64,000 bases of DNA from Albirhodobacter sp048262715 (lineage in GTDB: Bacteria > Pseudomonadota > Alphaproteobacteria > Rhodobacterales > Rhodobacteraceae): NCBI GenBank assembly GCA_048262715.1, contig JBLXEV010000002.1, positions 248,001 to 312,000 of the forward strand, read 5' to 3'. The translations under genes were made by a program, and so were the position numbers. Shown here one piece after another: positions 7,802 to 15,855 of this stretch (the first letter of the stretch is position 1; each line of letters opens with the position of its first letter). Below the pieces are notes generated by a model. It saw only the letters and a program-made list of their open reading frames with translations. It searched no databases and was not told the origin of the DNA.

Positions 7802-9664
7802 ATGACACCGATTAAAGGCACTTCCCAAAACGACACTCTGACTGGAACCGAAGGCGCTGATACGATCTACGGTTTCGGCGGCAGCGATAGCATCGTCGGC
7901 AATGGCGGCAATGATGTGCTGATCGGTGATGGTGGTGCAGGCGGTCTGCGCCCGGGCGAAGATGCGAGCCCGTTGACGCTTTCGAGCAAAAACGTCGTGA
8001 ATGGCACAGAGACCGCATACGGAAACAACTCCGCAGTTGCAGGCGATAGCGTTGTCTATTCCAACATCGCGAAACTCTCCGATGGCACGTCGGTCTCGGG
8101 CCGCTTGGTCCTCGTCTCGAAATCCAGCAGCTCGCTGACCGTCGATTTGACGGGCGGCTCCGGCTCTGAAATTCTTCTCAACGGGACGAATAAATCTTGG
8201 GTGGAAGGCGAGAAGGCGAGCTTCCGCCTCGAATTCTTCAATCCGGCAACAGGCGAACCCGTTGCGCTCAACTCCGTCGCGACCTTCAACGATATCGACC
8301 GCGTCAGCAGCTGGAACACTGGCCGCGGGACGGAAAGTGTCACCGTGGATGGCGGCAGCTTCACCAGCTTCGGCACCACCGCAAACAGCAGCCTCAACGT
8401 CAGCCAATCGAACGGCGTTGTGACGGCTTCGGGCGGGGCGGATACCAATCCGAGCGATCAAAACGCATGGTTCTCCGCACAGTTCGAGAGCCGCGAGTTC
8501 ATTGAGTTCACTGTCTCTTCGCGGGCCGTGAACTCGGGCTACACGCTCTCGGGCAATACGATCACCGATGCGGTCATCACCCCGATCGAACCGGGCAATG
8601 ATACGCTCGATGGCGGCGCGGGGAATGATTACCTCGACGGGCAGGGCGGCAATGACAGCCTGCTCGGCGGATCGGGCAATGATACGCTGCTTGGCGGCAC
8701 AGGCAATGATACCCTGCGCGGCGGGACCGGCGATGACCTGCTCTTCGCGGGCGACGGCACAGATCAACTCTATGGCGATGCAGGCAATGATACGCTGCAT
8801 GGCGGCGGCGATAATGACTATCTCGACGGTGGCGACGGGGCAGACCTGATTATCATCGATAGCCTTGGCTCGAATGGGGTGAATAACACCACCGTCAATG
8901 GCGGATCGGGTGGCGATGATAACGACACGCTCGATATCTCGGCGCTGCTGGCGCAGGGCTATGTCGTGACGAACCACGTCAAAAACCCTGAAACCAACGG
9001 GAATCCGGGCTTTAACGGTCAGATCCAGCTCTATAATCCGACCACCGGGCAATATGCGAATATCAACTACACCGATATCGAGCATGTGCCCTGTTTCACC
9101 GCAGGATGTCTGATCGCAACGCCGAATGGCGAAGTCGCGGTTGAGAACCTGCAGGTGGGCGATAAGGTCTTCACCCGCGATAACGGGATCCAGGCAATCC
9201 GCTGGATCGGTTCGCGCACGCTGTCGTGCGATGAATTGGAAGCCCGCTTCCATCCGATCCGGTTCCGCGAAGGCTCGCTTGGCAATGGCATGCCAGCGCG
9301 CGATCTCGTGGTCAGCCCGAACCACCGGATGCTGGTGACGAGCACCCTGTCGGAGCTGCTGTTTGCGGAGCGCGAAGTGCTGGTTTCGGCCAAACACCTG
9401 ACCCATCTCGACGGGGTAGAACGGGTGAAAACCGAGAGCGTCACCTATGTGCATATGATGTTTGATCGGCACGAAGTGATTCTCGGTGATGGCGCTTGGA
9501 GCGAAAGTTTCCAGCCTGGTGAGCTGACTTTGGCCTCTCTTCGCAGCGCGCAGCGTGACGAAATCTTCCATCTTTTCCCCGAACTTGCGGAAAAAGAAGG
9601 GCGCGAGGCCTATGTTTCTGCCCGTAAATCCCTGCGCAAGCACGAGGCGAAGCTGCTGGCCTGA
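7802..9664 (+). CDS. RTX calcium-binding protein with C-terminal Hint domain
   Basis: A 620-residue protein with RTX-type repeats at the extreme N-terminus (about 5-40), a unique beta-rich region (about 50-255) and a second block of eight or so GGxGNDxL repeats (about 260-350). A spacer ends in YTDIEHVP, after which the Hint_2 domain starts at Cys431 (CFTAGCLIAT). The SPNHRMLV block, the MMFDRHEVIL segment and DGAWSESFQPGE follow. A tail FPELAEKEG...YVSARKSLRKHE closes the protein and matches the tails of the neighbouring large Hint proteins. The ATG at 7802 follows a terminator and a CtrA-type box, so the gene is probably a separate transcription unit. Self-cleavage at Cys431 is plausible from the fold but not shown. 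Confidence 0.9.
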   Translation: MTPIKGTSQNDTLTGTEGADTIYGFGGSDSIVGNGGNDVLIGDGGAGGLRPGEDASPLTLSSKNVVNGTETAYGNNSAVAGDSVVYSNIAKLSDGTSVSGRLVLVSKSSSSLTVDLTGGSGSEILLNGTNKSWVEGEKASFRLEFFNPATGEPVALNSVATFNDIDRVSSWNTGRGTESVTVDGGSFTSFGTTANSSLNVSQSNGVVTASGGADTNPSDQNAWFSAQFESREFIEFTVSSRAVNSGYTLSGNTITDAVITPIEPGNDTLDGGAGNDYLDGQGGNDSLLGGSGNDTLLGGTGNDTLRGGTGDDLLFAGDGTDQLYGDAGNDTLHGGGDNDYLDGGDGADLIIIDSLGSNGVNNTTVNGGSGGDDNDTLDISALLAQGYVVTNHVKNPETNGNPGFNGQIQLYNPTTGQYANINYTDIEHVPCFTAGCLIATPNGEVAVENLQVGDKVFTRDNGIQAIRWIGSRTLSCDELEARFHPIRFREGSLGNGMPARDLVVSPNHRMLVTSTLSELLFAEREVLVSAKHLTHLDGVERVKTESVTYVHMMFDRHEVILGDGAWSESFQPGELTLASLRSAQRDEIFHLFPELAEKEGREAYVSARKSLRKHEAKLLA

Positions 9665-9848
9665 GTGAATTTACTATTTATTTCAGCTAGTTATGCGGCA
9701 CATTTGATGTTGTCTTCAGGGCGGAAACACTGAGTTCTGCCGAGATGGTGCGTTTTTGTGTCATTAACGTGTCTTTCATCGCTATGATATCCTCTGAGAA
9801 GATTGCCGGATGCGCTTGAGTATCCGGTGATCAAGACGGGGATGGGCA

Positions 9849-10604
9849 ATGACGATATCGGACACGCGACTGGCGATTGCGGCTGGCATGACCTCGGGCG
9901 AGGTTTTGCCGGAGGCGAGCTATTGCGAAGCGGTGGAGGATGCGCCGTGGATGCTGCGCCTCCAGTTCGATGATTTTCAACAAACATCCGGCACGTTGAG
10001 CGGCCATGCCCGCAACAGCGGCATCGTCTTTTCCGGCAGCCTCAAAGATTACAACGCCGCAATCCCGTGTTTCACGGGCAATAGCGTGATGGCGACCCGA
10101 ACTGGCCTCACGCGGGTTGCGGATTTGCGTCTGGGCGATCTTGTGCTCACGCGCGATAACGGGCTGCAACCGCTCCGCTGGATCGGCACGCGGCGGTTCG
10201 GCTGGCGGGCCTTGGGGCTCAACCCAATGCTGCGCGCGGTTCGGATTTGCGCGGGCGCTTTGGGGGCGGGGATGCCTGCACGCGATATGATCGTCTCGCC
10301 CAATCATCGGCTGCTCATCGTGTCTGACGGCGATGAGCGCCTGCTTCCCGCCTATAGCTTGCTCGGGCGGGCTGGAATCTCGCGGGTGAACGCATCGGAT
10401 GTCTGTTATTATCAACTTATGTGCGAGGCGCATGAATTGGTGATGGTCGATGAGTGCTGGTCGGAAAGCTACCGCGCGACGGTGGCGGGGTTGAGTGCCC
10501 TGGATGAAGCCGCCCGCGATCAGCTCACGCAGATTCTGCCTGATCTTTCATCGGGCAAGGATGGGTTTGCACCTGTCCGTGCGGATGTGCCTATCGCGAT
10601 GTAA
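9849..10604 (+). CDS. Stand-alone Hint_2 domain protein
   Basis: A 251-residue protein that is almost entirely a Hint domain and has no RTX repeats. Residues 1-70 are a short N-terminal segment containing LRLQFDDFQQTSGTLSG. The Hint domain starts at Cys74 (IPCFTGNSVMAT) and keeps LGDLVLTRDNG, SPNHRLLI, CEAHELVMVDECWSES and the usual spacing. The conserved charged tail of its three neighbours is replaced by a different ending (about residues 215-251). It sits between two RTX-Hint genes in the same orientation. It may be a trans-acting or degenerate member of the set; its substrate, if any, is unknown. ATG 9849 is preceded by a weak purine-rich stretch (GGGGATGGG). Confidence 0.85.
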   Translation: MTISDTRLAIAAGMTSGEVLPEASYCEAVEDAPWMLRLQFDDFQQTSGTLSGHARNSGIVFSGSLKDYNAAIPCFTGNSVMATRTGLTRVADLRLGDLVLTRDNGLQPLRWIGTRRFGWRALGLNPMLRAVRICAGALGAGMPARDMIVSPNHRLLIVSDGDERLLPAYSLLGRAGISRVNASDVCYYQLMCEAHELVMVDECWSESYRATVAGLSALDEAARDQLTQILPDLSSGKDGFAPVRADVPIAM

Positions 10605-10614
10605 CGCGCGGCGA

Positions 10615-10668
10615 CTCCGCTTTCACAAAGCTTGACGGACATACCGGCTTTGTAAGAAGCTGACGGAG
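10615..10668 (+). terminator. Imperfect terminator-like hairpin after the Hint-only gene
   Basis: Inner stem ACAAAGC (10625-10631) / GCTTTGT (10647-10653) and outer stem CTCCG (10615-10619) / CGGAG (10664-10668). CTTTATACC follows, so there is only a weak T-tract. It begins about 10 bp after the stop. Confidence 0.4.
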
Positions 10669-10836
10669 CTTTATACCCCTATTATAACAAGTTAGCGGTT
10701 TTCGGAGGCGAATCCGTCGACAAGGCTCATGGCTCACGGGAAAAGCGCCTTTGCGCTGAGTTTGAGTCTCATCGCTGCGCGGTTTTGGCATGAATTGATT
10801 ATGTCCAATCTGCGGCATCGAGAGAACGGTTTCTTT

Positions 10837-10851
10837 TTAATTCGTATTTAA
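10837..10851. promoter_or_regulatory. CtrA-type binding site
   Basis: A perfect TTAA-N7-TTAA motif (TTAA 10837-10840, spacer TTCGTAT, TTAA 10848-10851) lies 92 bp before the start of the third RTX-Hint gene. The position relative to the start codon is nearly the same as for the box before the gene at 7802 (94 bp). Confidence 0.6.
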
Positions 10852-10942
10852 GTGTCGTGATTTCGCCTGAATTCAACGTCAAGAAAGGCATTGCCGGGTC
10901 AGACATGCGCGTGTCTGGGGCGGGGCTTTCAGGAGTTCGGGA

Positions 10943-13051
10943 ATGGCGACCTATAACGGCACCAGCGGGAATAATAGTTACACCGGCACGAGCGGTGCGG
11001 ATTCGATTACGGGGAATGCCGGAAACGATTCCCTCTCGGGCGGGGCTGGCAATGATACGATCAATGCCTCGGGCGGGATCACCACCACCAATCTCGATCT
11101 GAACTGGAACCTGCAAGGGTTTGACGGCGCAAATCTGGCCAACGGGTTCACCCAGAACACTGGCGGGATCAATGTCAAAGTCGGCTATACCGATCATGGT
11201 CCGGGGGAGGCATTCCAAGTCGAGACCTCCTATGACACCCGCGGCTATGTCGGCAGTGGCGAGAGCTTTAACGCCTATTCCAACGCTTATTTACAGGCGA
11301 CGGGAAATGGCAATGCCTCGACCGTCAGCTTCGATTTCTCCAACGCGTCGGGCTATGCCTATCAAGATGAAGTCACCAATGTCGCCTTCCGTCTGAACGA
11401 TGTGGATGCCTATGCGGGCGGCTGGACGGATATCATCACCGTCACCGCCTATGATGCGGCGGGCAATATTGTTCCGGTGAACATGACCCCCTCGGGGGCG
11501 GATGTCGTCTCGGGCAACACGGTCACAGGCTCCAACCAGAACGACACCACCTATAGTTCGGCGGGCTCGGTACTGGTGAATATTCCAGGGCCCGTGGCGC
11601 GGATTGAGGTGAATTACGCGAACGGCCAATCCGCAGGCCAGATGATCACGATCTCGGATGTGAAATTCGTCGCGACCAGTGCCGATATGGATACGGTTCA
11701 TGGCGGAGATGGAGATGATCTGATCACGGGCGGCACCGATGAGGATCTACTGTTCGGCGACAATGGCAACGATACTATCGACGGTGGCACGGGCCGCGAT
11801 ACGATTGATGGCGGCGCGGGCAACGACTCCCTTCTCGGCGGCGATGGCAATGATTCCATCCTTGGCGGCAGCGGGAATGACTATATCGACGGTGGTTCGG
11901 GCGCGGATTACATCGACGCGGGCGACGATGCCGATACGGTTTACGGCGGGATCGGGAATGACACGATCTACGGCGGCAATGGCAATGATTTTGTCGATGG
12001 CGGCGCGGGCGAGGATCTGATCTTCGGTGATGCGGGCAATGATACGCTCAACGGTGGCGCGGGCAACGATACGATTGACGGCGGCGCGGGCGCGGATCAG
12101 ATCAATGGCGGCGATGGCGGCGATGGCGGCGATGGCGCGGATCTGCTGAGCGGCGGCGACGGGAATGACACCATCCTCGGCGGCACGGGCAATGATACGA
12201 TCAACGGCGGCGCGGGGGCCGATAGCCTGCAAGGCGGGACGGGGGCGGATACGTTCATCCTCAACGCGGGCGAGAGCAATGGCGATGTCATCGACGGTGG
12301 CGAGGACAATGCCAATGAGGCGCTCGACACTGCGATTGACCGGCTGGTGATCAATGGCCGCGCGAAAATCATCTATGATCCTGCGGATCATGAGAGTGGT
12401 GTGATCCGCTGGGCCAATGGCGAGACCACACGCTTCACCAATATCGAAGCGATCACCCATGTGCCGTGTTTCACGCCCGGCGCGCGGGTGAATACCTTGC
12501 TGGGGCGCAAGCGGGTGGAGGAGATCGAGATTGGTGACCGCGTTCTGACGCGCGACAACGGCTATCAAGTCGTGCGTTGGGTCGGGCGGCGGTCGTTTGC
12601 GATGGCGGATCTGCTGGTCGCGCCACAGCTTTGCCCCGTGAAGATTGCGGCGGGGGCGCTGGGGAACGGGCTGCCTGAGGCCGATCTGATCGTCTCGCCA
12701 CAGCACCGGATGCTGATCGAGGGCAGCGCGGCCCAGCTTTTGTTTGGCGAGGGCGAGGTGCTGGCGGCGGCACTGCATATGGTCGGGCAACAAGGCATCA
12801 CCCGCCTCGGGCCTTGCGCGGTGGATTACGTGCATCTGATGTTTGATGCGCATGAGATCATCTGTGCCGATGGCGCGTGGAGCGAAAGCTTCCAACCCGG
12901 TGAGCGCAGCGTGGCGACGATGAACCATGCCGCGCGCGATGAGCTGTTCGAGATTTTCCCTGAATTGGCCCATGCGCAGGGTCGCAAAGCCTATGCGGCG
13001 GCACGGCTGAGCTTGAAAGCGCATGAGGTGCGGGTGCTGATGGCAGGTTAG
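10943..13051 (+). CDS. RTX calcium-binding protein with C-terminal Hint domain
   Basis: A 702-residue protein. A short RTX block (about 10-40) is followed by a beta-rich domain (about 48-248) similar to residues 376-582 of the giant protein; both share SVLVNIxGPVARIE and an ITxxD segment near the end. A long run of GGxGNDxI repeats covers about 255-430. The Hint_2 domain starts at Cys509 (VPCFTPGARVNT), directly after an ENG/SGVIRWANG...FTNIEAI spacer. It keeps a variant SPQHRML block and DGAWSESFQPGE, then the tail FPELAHAQGRKAYAAARLSLKAHE. ATG 10943 has AGGAG eight bases upstream. Calcium-dependent folding outside the cell is expected from the RTX repeats. Confidence 0.9.
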   Translation: MATYNGTSGNNSYTGTSGADSITGNAGNDSLSGGAGNDTINASGGITTTNLDLNWNLQGFDGANLANGFTQNTGGINVKVGYTDHGPGEAFQVETSYDTRGYVGSGESFNAYSNAYLQATGNGNASTVSFDFSNASGYAYQDEVTNVAFRLNDVDAYAGGWTDIITVTAYDAAGNIVPVNMTPSGADVVSGNTVTGSNQNDTTYSSAGSVLVNIPGPVARIEVNYANGQSAGQMITISDVKFVATSADMDTVHGGDGDDLITGGTDEDLLFGDNGNDTIDGGTGRDTIDGGAGNDSLLGGDGNDSILGGSGNDYIDGGSGADYIDAGDDADTVYGGIGNDTIYGGNGNDFVDGGAGEDLIFGDAGNDTLNGGAGNDTIDGGAGADQINGGDGGDGGDGADLLSGGDGNDTILGGTGNDTINGGAGADSLQGGTGADTFILNAGESNGDVIDGGEDNANEALDTAIDRLVINGRAKIIYDPADHESGVIRWANGETTRFTNIEAITHVPCFTPGARVNTLLGRKRVEEIEIGDRVLTRDNGYQVVRWVGRRSFAMADLLVAPQLCPVKIAAGALGNGLPEADLIVSPQHRMLIEGSAAQLLFGEGEVLAAALHMVGQQGITRLGPCAVDYVHLMFDAHEIICADGAWSESFQPGERSVATMNHAARDELFEIFPELAHAQGRKAYAAARLSLKAHEVRVLMAG

Positions 13052-13113
13052 GCGTTGGGGGACGCGCCGCCGTTCGCCTGCACGGGGCAGAGAAAAGGCG
13101 GCGCCGAGCGGGG

Positions 13114-13611
13114 TTAATCCCCGATATCGGGCGCGAGGGTGATCGTCGCGTCAACGCCTTGATAGCGCACGGAAAGCTTTGAAAGTGGCGGGGGCACGAT
13201 CTGGGTGATCGAGCTGATCTTCACATCCATCCCACGGCGGCGCAGCAGCTCTTGCAGCGCGGGGCCTGCCTCGCGGTCATTGCCGTAAACGCGGATTACA
13301 ACAGAGCGCACCCCGACAAGTTTTGGCAGGATCGCGGCAAGCACCGCTTGGCTGGCGGCATCATCGGGCGAGGGCGCGGCGGGTTCTGGCGCGGCGAACG
13401 CATCGCTCTCAAGCGCGGCGTCCTGCGTGAGCGGGGCCGCATCAGCGGTAGCGGAACCAGTGTTTGCCTCGGAGTGATCGTCTTCAGGGGCGGTCTCATG
13501 GGTGGGGTCATCCACAAGGAAGACCTCCTGATCCGTCTTCGGATCGGCGATCTCGCCAAGCCCGCGTCCGCGTCCGCCACGCTTCATCCAGCTGGGAATC
13601 TCTGCCGTCAT
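13114..13611 (-). CDS. Hypothetical acidic protein, 165 aa
   Basis: No family recognised. The first 20 residues are basic and glycine/arginine-rich (SWMKRGGRGRGLG). Residues 20-85 are acidic and alanine/proline-rich and look disordered. The last 70 residues (from about VLAAILPKLVG) look folded, with VRSVVIRVYGNDREAGPALQELLRRRGMDV suggesting alternating beta and alpha elements. There is no signal peptide or membrane segment. The start has AGGAAG at a good distance upstream. It converges with the RTX-Hint gene at 10943, with 62 bp between the stops. The frame is probably real because of its length, ribosome-binding site and ordered C-terminal part. Confidence 0.6.
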   Translation of the reverse strand: MTAEIPSWMKRGGRGRGLGEIADPKTDQEVFLVDDPTHETAPEDDHSEANTGSATADAAPLTQDAALESDAFAAPEPAAPSPDDAASQAVLAAILPKLVGVRSVVIRVYGNDREAGPALQELLRRRGMDVKISSITQIVPPPLSKLSVRYQGVDATITLAPDIGD

Positions 13612-14105
13612 TGCCGCTTCCTACTCATATTATTGTTATTATGGTTTGGATTGTTCATCTGCGCGCAACTTGCCGCCCGACCACTCAGCACTTGAAACAC
13701 ACTCTCCTAACCACAAATCTCAGAAGAGTACCTTATCACAGGTTAGGCAGGCCTATCACGGGTTTCGCCAAGAGGGTATCACCAACCCCCTGCATCACAA
13801 GCCATTGAAGCGGCATTGCGGCGCTACGCGCGGGGTTTTGCCGATCTGCGGCGCGCTATGCGCGGATAGTTGCGGATTGCTTGCACGCTCTGAGGGCCAA
13901 TCGGCGGCGGGAGCAGCAGGGGGGACGACGGCGGTGTCAGCGGCGTGCGCGGCTGTTTGTGGGCTGGACTGTGGCAGGGTTTCGGGTTTTCCTGAACCCT
14001 AGCGAGATGTTTGCCGAAGACTTGCGCCGCGCGCTCCAGATGTGATCTGAGGCATCCTATCCAATTTGACCCACTTCCGACCCAATTTGACCCAAAGGAG
14101 ATCCC
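13612..14105. other. Intergenic region before adenine deaminase, with repeated motifs
   Basis: No gene is visible in these 494 bp. The first 130 bp are A/T-rich and would hold the promoter of the leftward unknown gene. Three TATCAC motifs lie at 13734, 13754 and 13777. Just before adenine deaminase there is a direct repeat CCAATTTGACCCA (14061-14073 and 14082-14094), followed by an AAAGGAG ribosome-binding site. Confidence 0.55.
14061..14094 (+). repeat. 13-bp direct repeat upstream of adenine deaminase
   Basis: CCAATTTGACCCA occurs twice (14061-14073, 14082-14094), with starts 21 bp apart, which is two helical turns. The second copy ends four bases before AAGGAG. It could be a tandem operator or a leader element. 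No regulator is known for it. Confidence 0.6.
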
Positions 14106-15800
14106 ATGGCCGACCTCGAGACCCGTATCGCGCAGGGCCGCGGTGATCTTCCTGCCGATCTCGTGTTGCGCGGAGGGCAGGTGTTTGACCTGATGACGGG
14201 CGAGATGCTCAAGGGCGATGTCGCGATCTGCGGTGATACGATTGTCGGGATCATGGGAGACTATGAGGGACGCGAGGTGGTGGATGTCACCGGCCTCACG
14301 CTGGTGCCCGGCTTCATTGATACCCATCTGCACATCGAGAGTTCGCTGGTCACCCCGTTCGAGTTCGACCGCTGCGTGACGCCGCGCGGGGTGACAACGG
14401 CGATTTGTGATCCGCATGAGATCGCCAATGTGATCGGGGTGGACGGGGTGCGGTATTTCCAAGCCGCCTCGGAGCGCTGCTTGATGGATATCCGCGTTCA
14501 GCTCTCGAGCTGCGTGCCCTCCACCCATATGGAGACGGCAGGGGCAGAGCTGACGGCGCAGGATCTTGCGGGGTTGAGGGGGCATCCCTCGGCAATCGGG
14601 CTGGCGGAGTTCATGAATTACCCCGGTGTGATCCACCGCGATCCGGCGGCGATGGCAAAGATCGCGCTGTTTGAGGGCGGCCATATCGATGGCCATTGCC
14701 CCTTGCTCACAGGCAAGGATCTCAACGCCTATATCTCGGCGGGGATCCGCACCGAACATGAGGCGACCTCGGTCACCGAGGCGCGCGAGAAGCTGCGTAA
14801 AGGGATGCGGGTGCTGATCCGCGAGGGGTCGGTCTCAAAAGATCTGGAGGCGCTCGCGCCACTTCTGACCCCGCTCACCAGCCCCTATCTGTGCCTGTGC
14901 ACCGATGATCGCAACCCGCTCGATATCGGCGAGCATGGCCATCTGGATTACATGATCCGCCGCCTGATCGAGCTGGGCGTGGAACCGATTGCGGCCTACC
15001 GCGCGGCGAGCCTGTCTGCGGCGGAGGCGTTCGGCCTGAAGGATCGCGGGATGATCGCGCCGGGAAAACGCGCGGATATCGTGGCGCTCGATAGCCTCAC
15101 CGGATGCCATGCGCAGATGGTTTGGGCGGCGGGGCGGCGGGTGGAGGAAGCGGCCTTCGCCGCGCGTGAGGAGATTGCGCCGGTGGGCCGCAATTCCGTC
15201 CACGCGCCAAACCTCACCGCTTCGAGTTTCCGCACCCACGCCAATCGCGAGGAGACCGATGTGATCGGCATCCGCGAGGGGCAAATCCTGACGGATCACC
15301 TGCGCGAGAATATCGCGATTGCCAATGGCGATAAGGCCCCCGATATCGCCCGCGATCTGGTGCGGATTTCGGTGATCGAGCGGCATGGCAAGAACGGCAA
15401 TATCGCCACCGGATTCGTCCGCGGCTTCGGGTTGCAGGCAGGCGCGATTGCCTCCACCGTCTGCCACGATCACCACAATATCGCCTGTGTCGGCGTGAAC
15501 TATGCCGATATGGCGGTGGCGGCGAACAGGTTATCGGAAATCGAGGGCGGGTTTGTGGTGGTGCAGGATGGCAAGGTGCTGGCGGAGCTGGCGCTGCCTG
15601 TCGCGGGGCTGATGAGCCTCAAGCCGTTCGAGCAGGTGCGCGATGATCTGGTGGATCTGCGCGCGGCGGCGGCATCCTTGGGGGTGACGCTAGAGGAGCC
15701 GTTCTTGCAATTGGCCTTCCTCGCGCTTCCGGTGATCCCCGCGCTGAAAATCACCGATCGCGGGATGGTGGATGTGGTGAAGTTCGAGATTATCGCCTGA
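14106..15800 (+). CDS. ade: Adenine deaminase
   Basis: A 564-residue amidohydrolase that hydrolyses adenine to hypoxanthine and ammonia in purine salvage. The N-terminal part has the PADLVLRGGQVFD opening common to the family. The metal-binding HxH motif is in GFIDTHLHIESS (about residues 75-86), followed by the family's CDPHEIANVIG segment. The C-terminal region, with HDHHNIACVG and the GGFVVVQDGKV strand, is characteristic of bacterial Ade and separates it from other amidohydrolases. Length is close to the usual 560-590. AAAGGAG lies seven bases before the ATG. The gene stands alone, convergent with zinT. Confidence 0.93.
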   Translation: MADLETRIAQGRGDLPADLVLRGGQVFDLMTGEMLKGDVAICGDTIVGIMGDYEGREVVDVTGLTLVPGFIDTHLHIESSLVTPFEFDRCVTPRGVTTAICDPHEIANVIGVDGVRYFQAASERCLMDIRVQLSSCVPSTHMETAGAELTAQDLAGLRGHPSAIGLAEFMNYPGVIHRDPAAMAKIALFEGGHIDGHCPLLTGKDLNAYISAGIRTEHEATSVTEAREKLRKGMRVLIREGSVSKDLEALAPLLTPLTSPYLCLCTDDRNPLDIGEHGHLDYMIRRLIELGVEPIAAYRAASLSAAEAFGLKDRGMIAPGKRADIVALDSLTGCHAQMVWAAGRRVEEAAFAAREEIAPVGRNSVHAPNLTASSFRTHANREETDVIGIREGQILTDHLRENIAIANGDKAPDIARDLVRISVIERHGKNGNIATGFVRGFGLQAGAIASTVCHDHHNIACVGVNYADMAVAANRLSEIEGGFVVVQDGKVLAELALPVAGLMSLKPFEQVRDDLVDLRAAAASLGVTLEEPFLQLAFLALPVIPALKITDRGMVDVVKFEIIA

Positions 15801-15855
15801 GGCTTCGAGATTTGGGGAGGTGGTTCGGGGGCAGGGCAGGCCCGCCCCCAAACAC

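Larger units (their letters stand above)
10605..10942. other. Intergenic region with hairpin and CtrA-type box, no gene
   Basis: This 338-bp gap contains no credible coding frame. It holds an imperfect hairpin just after the Hint-only gene, an A/T-rich middle (CCTATTATAAC near 10678-10690), a perfect CtrA-type box at 10837-10851 and the ribosome-binding site AGGAG for the next gene. Confidence 0.6.

Noticed and set aside
11714..12250. Short regularly spaced DNA repeats that could be mistaken for a CRISPR array or tandem repeat array
   Set aside because: The period is 27 bp and in frame with RTX nonapeptides. The repeats are degenerate and there are no unique spacers.
2213..13051. Inteins in the strict sense (splicing with a C-extein)
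   Set aside because: The Hint domains are followed only by a short tail. No conserved terminal His-Asn plus nucleophile junction with a host protein is visible, so a hedgehog-like or cleavage-only type is more likely.
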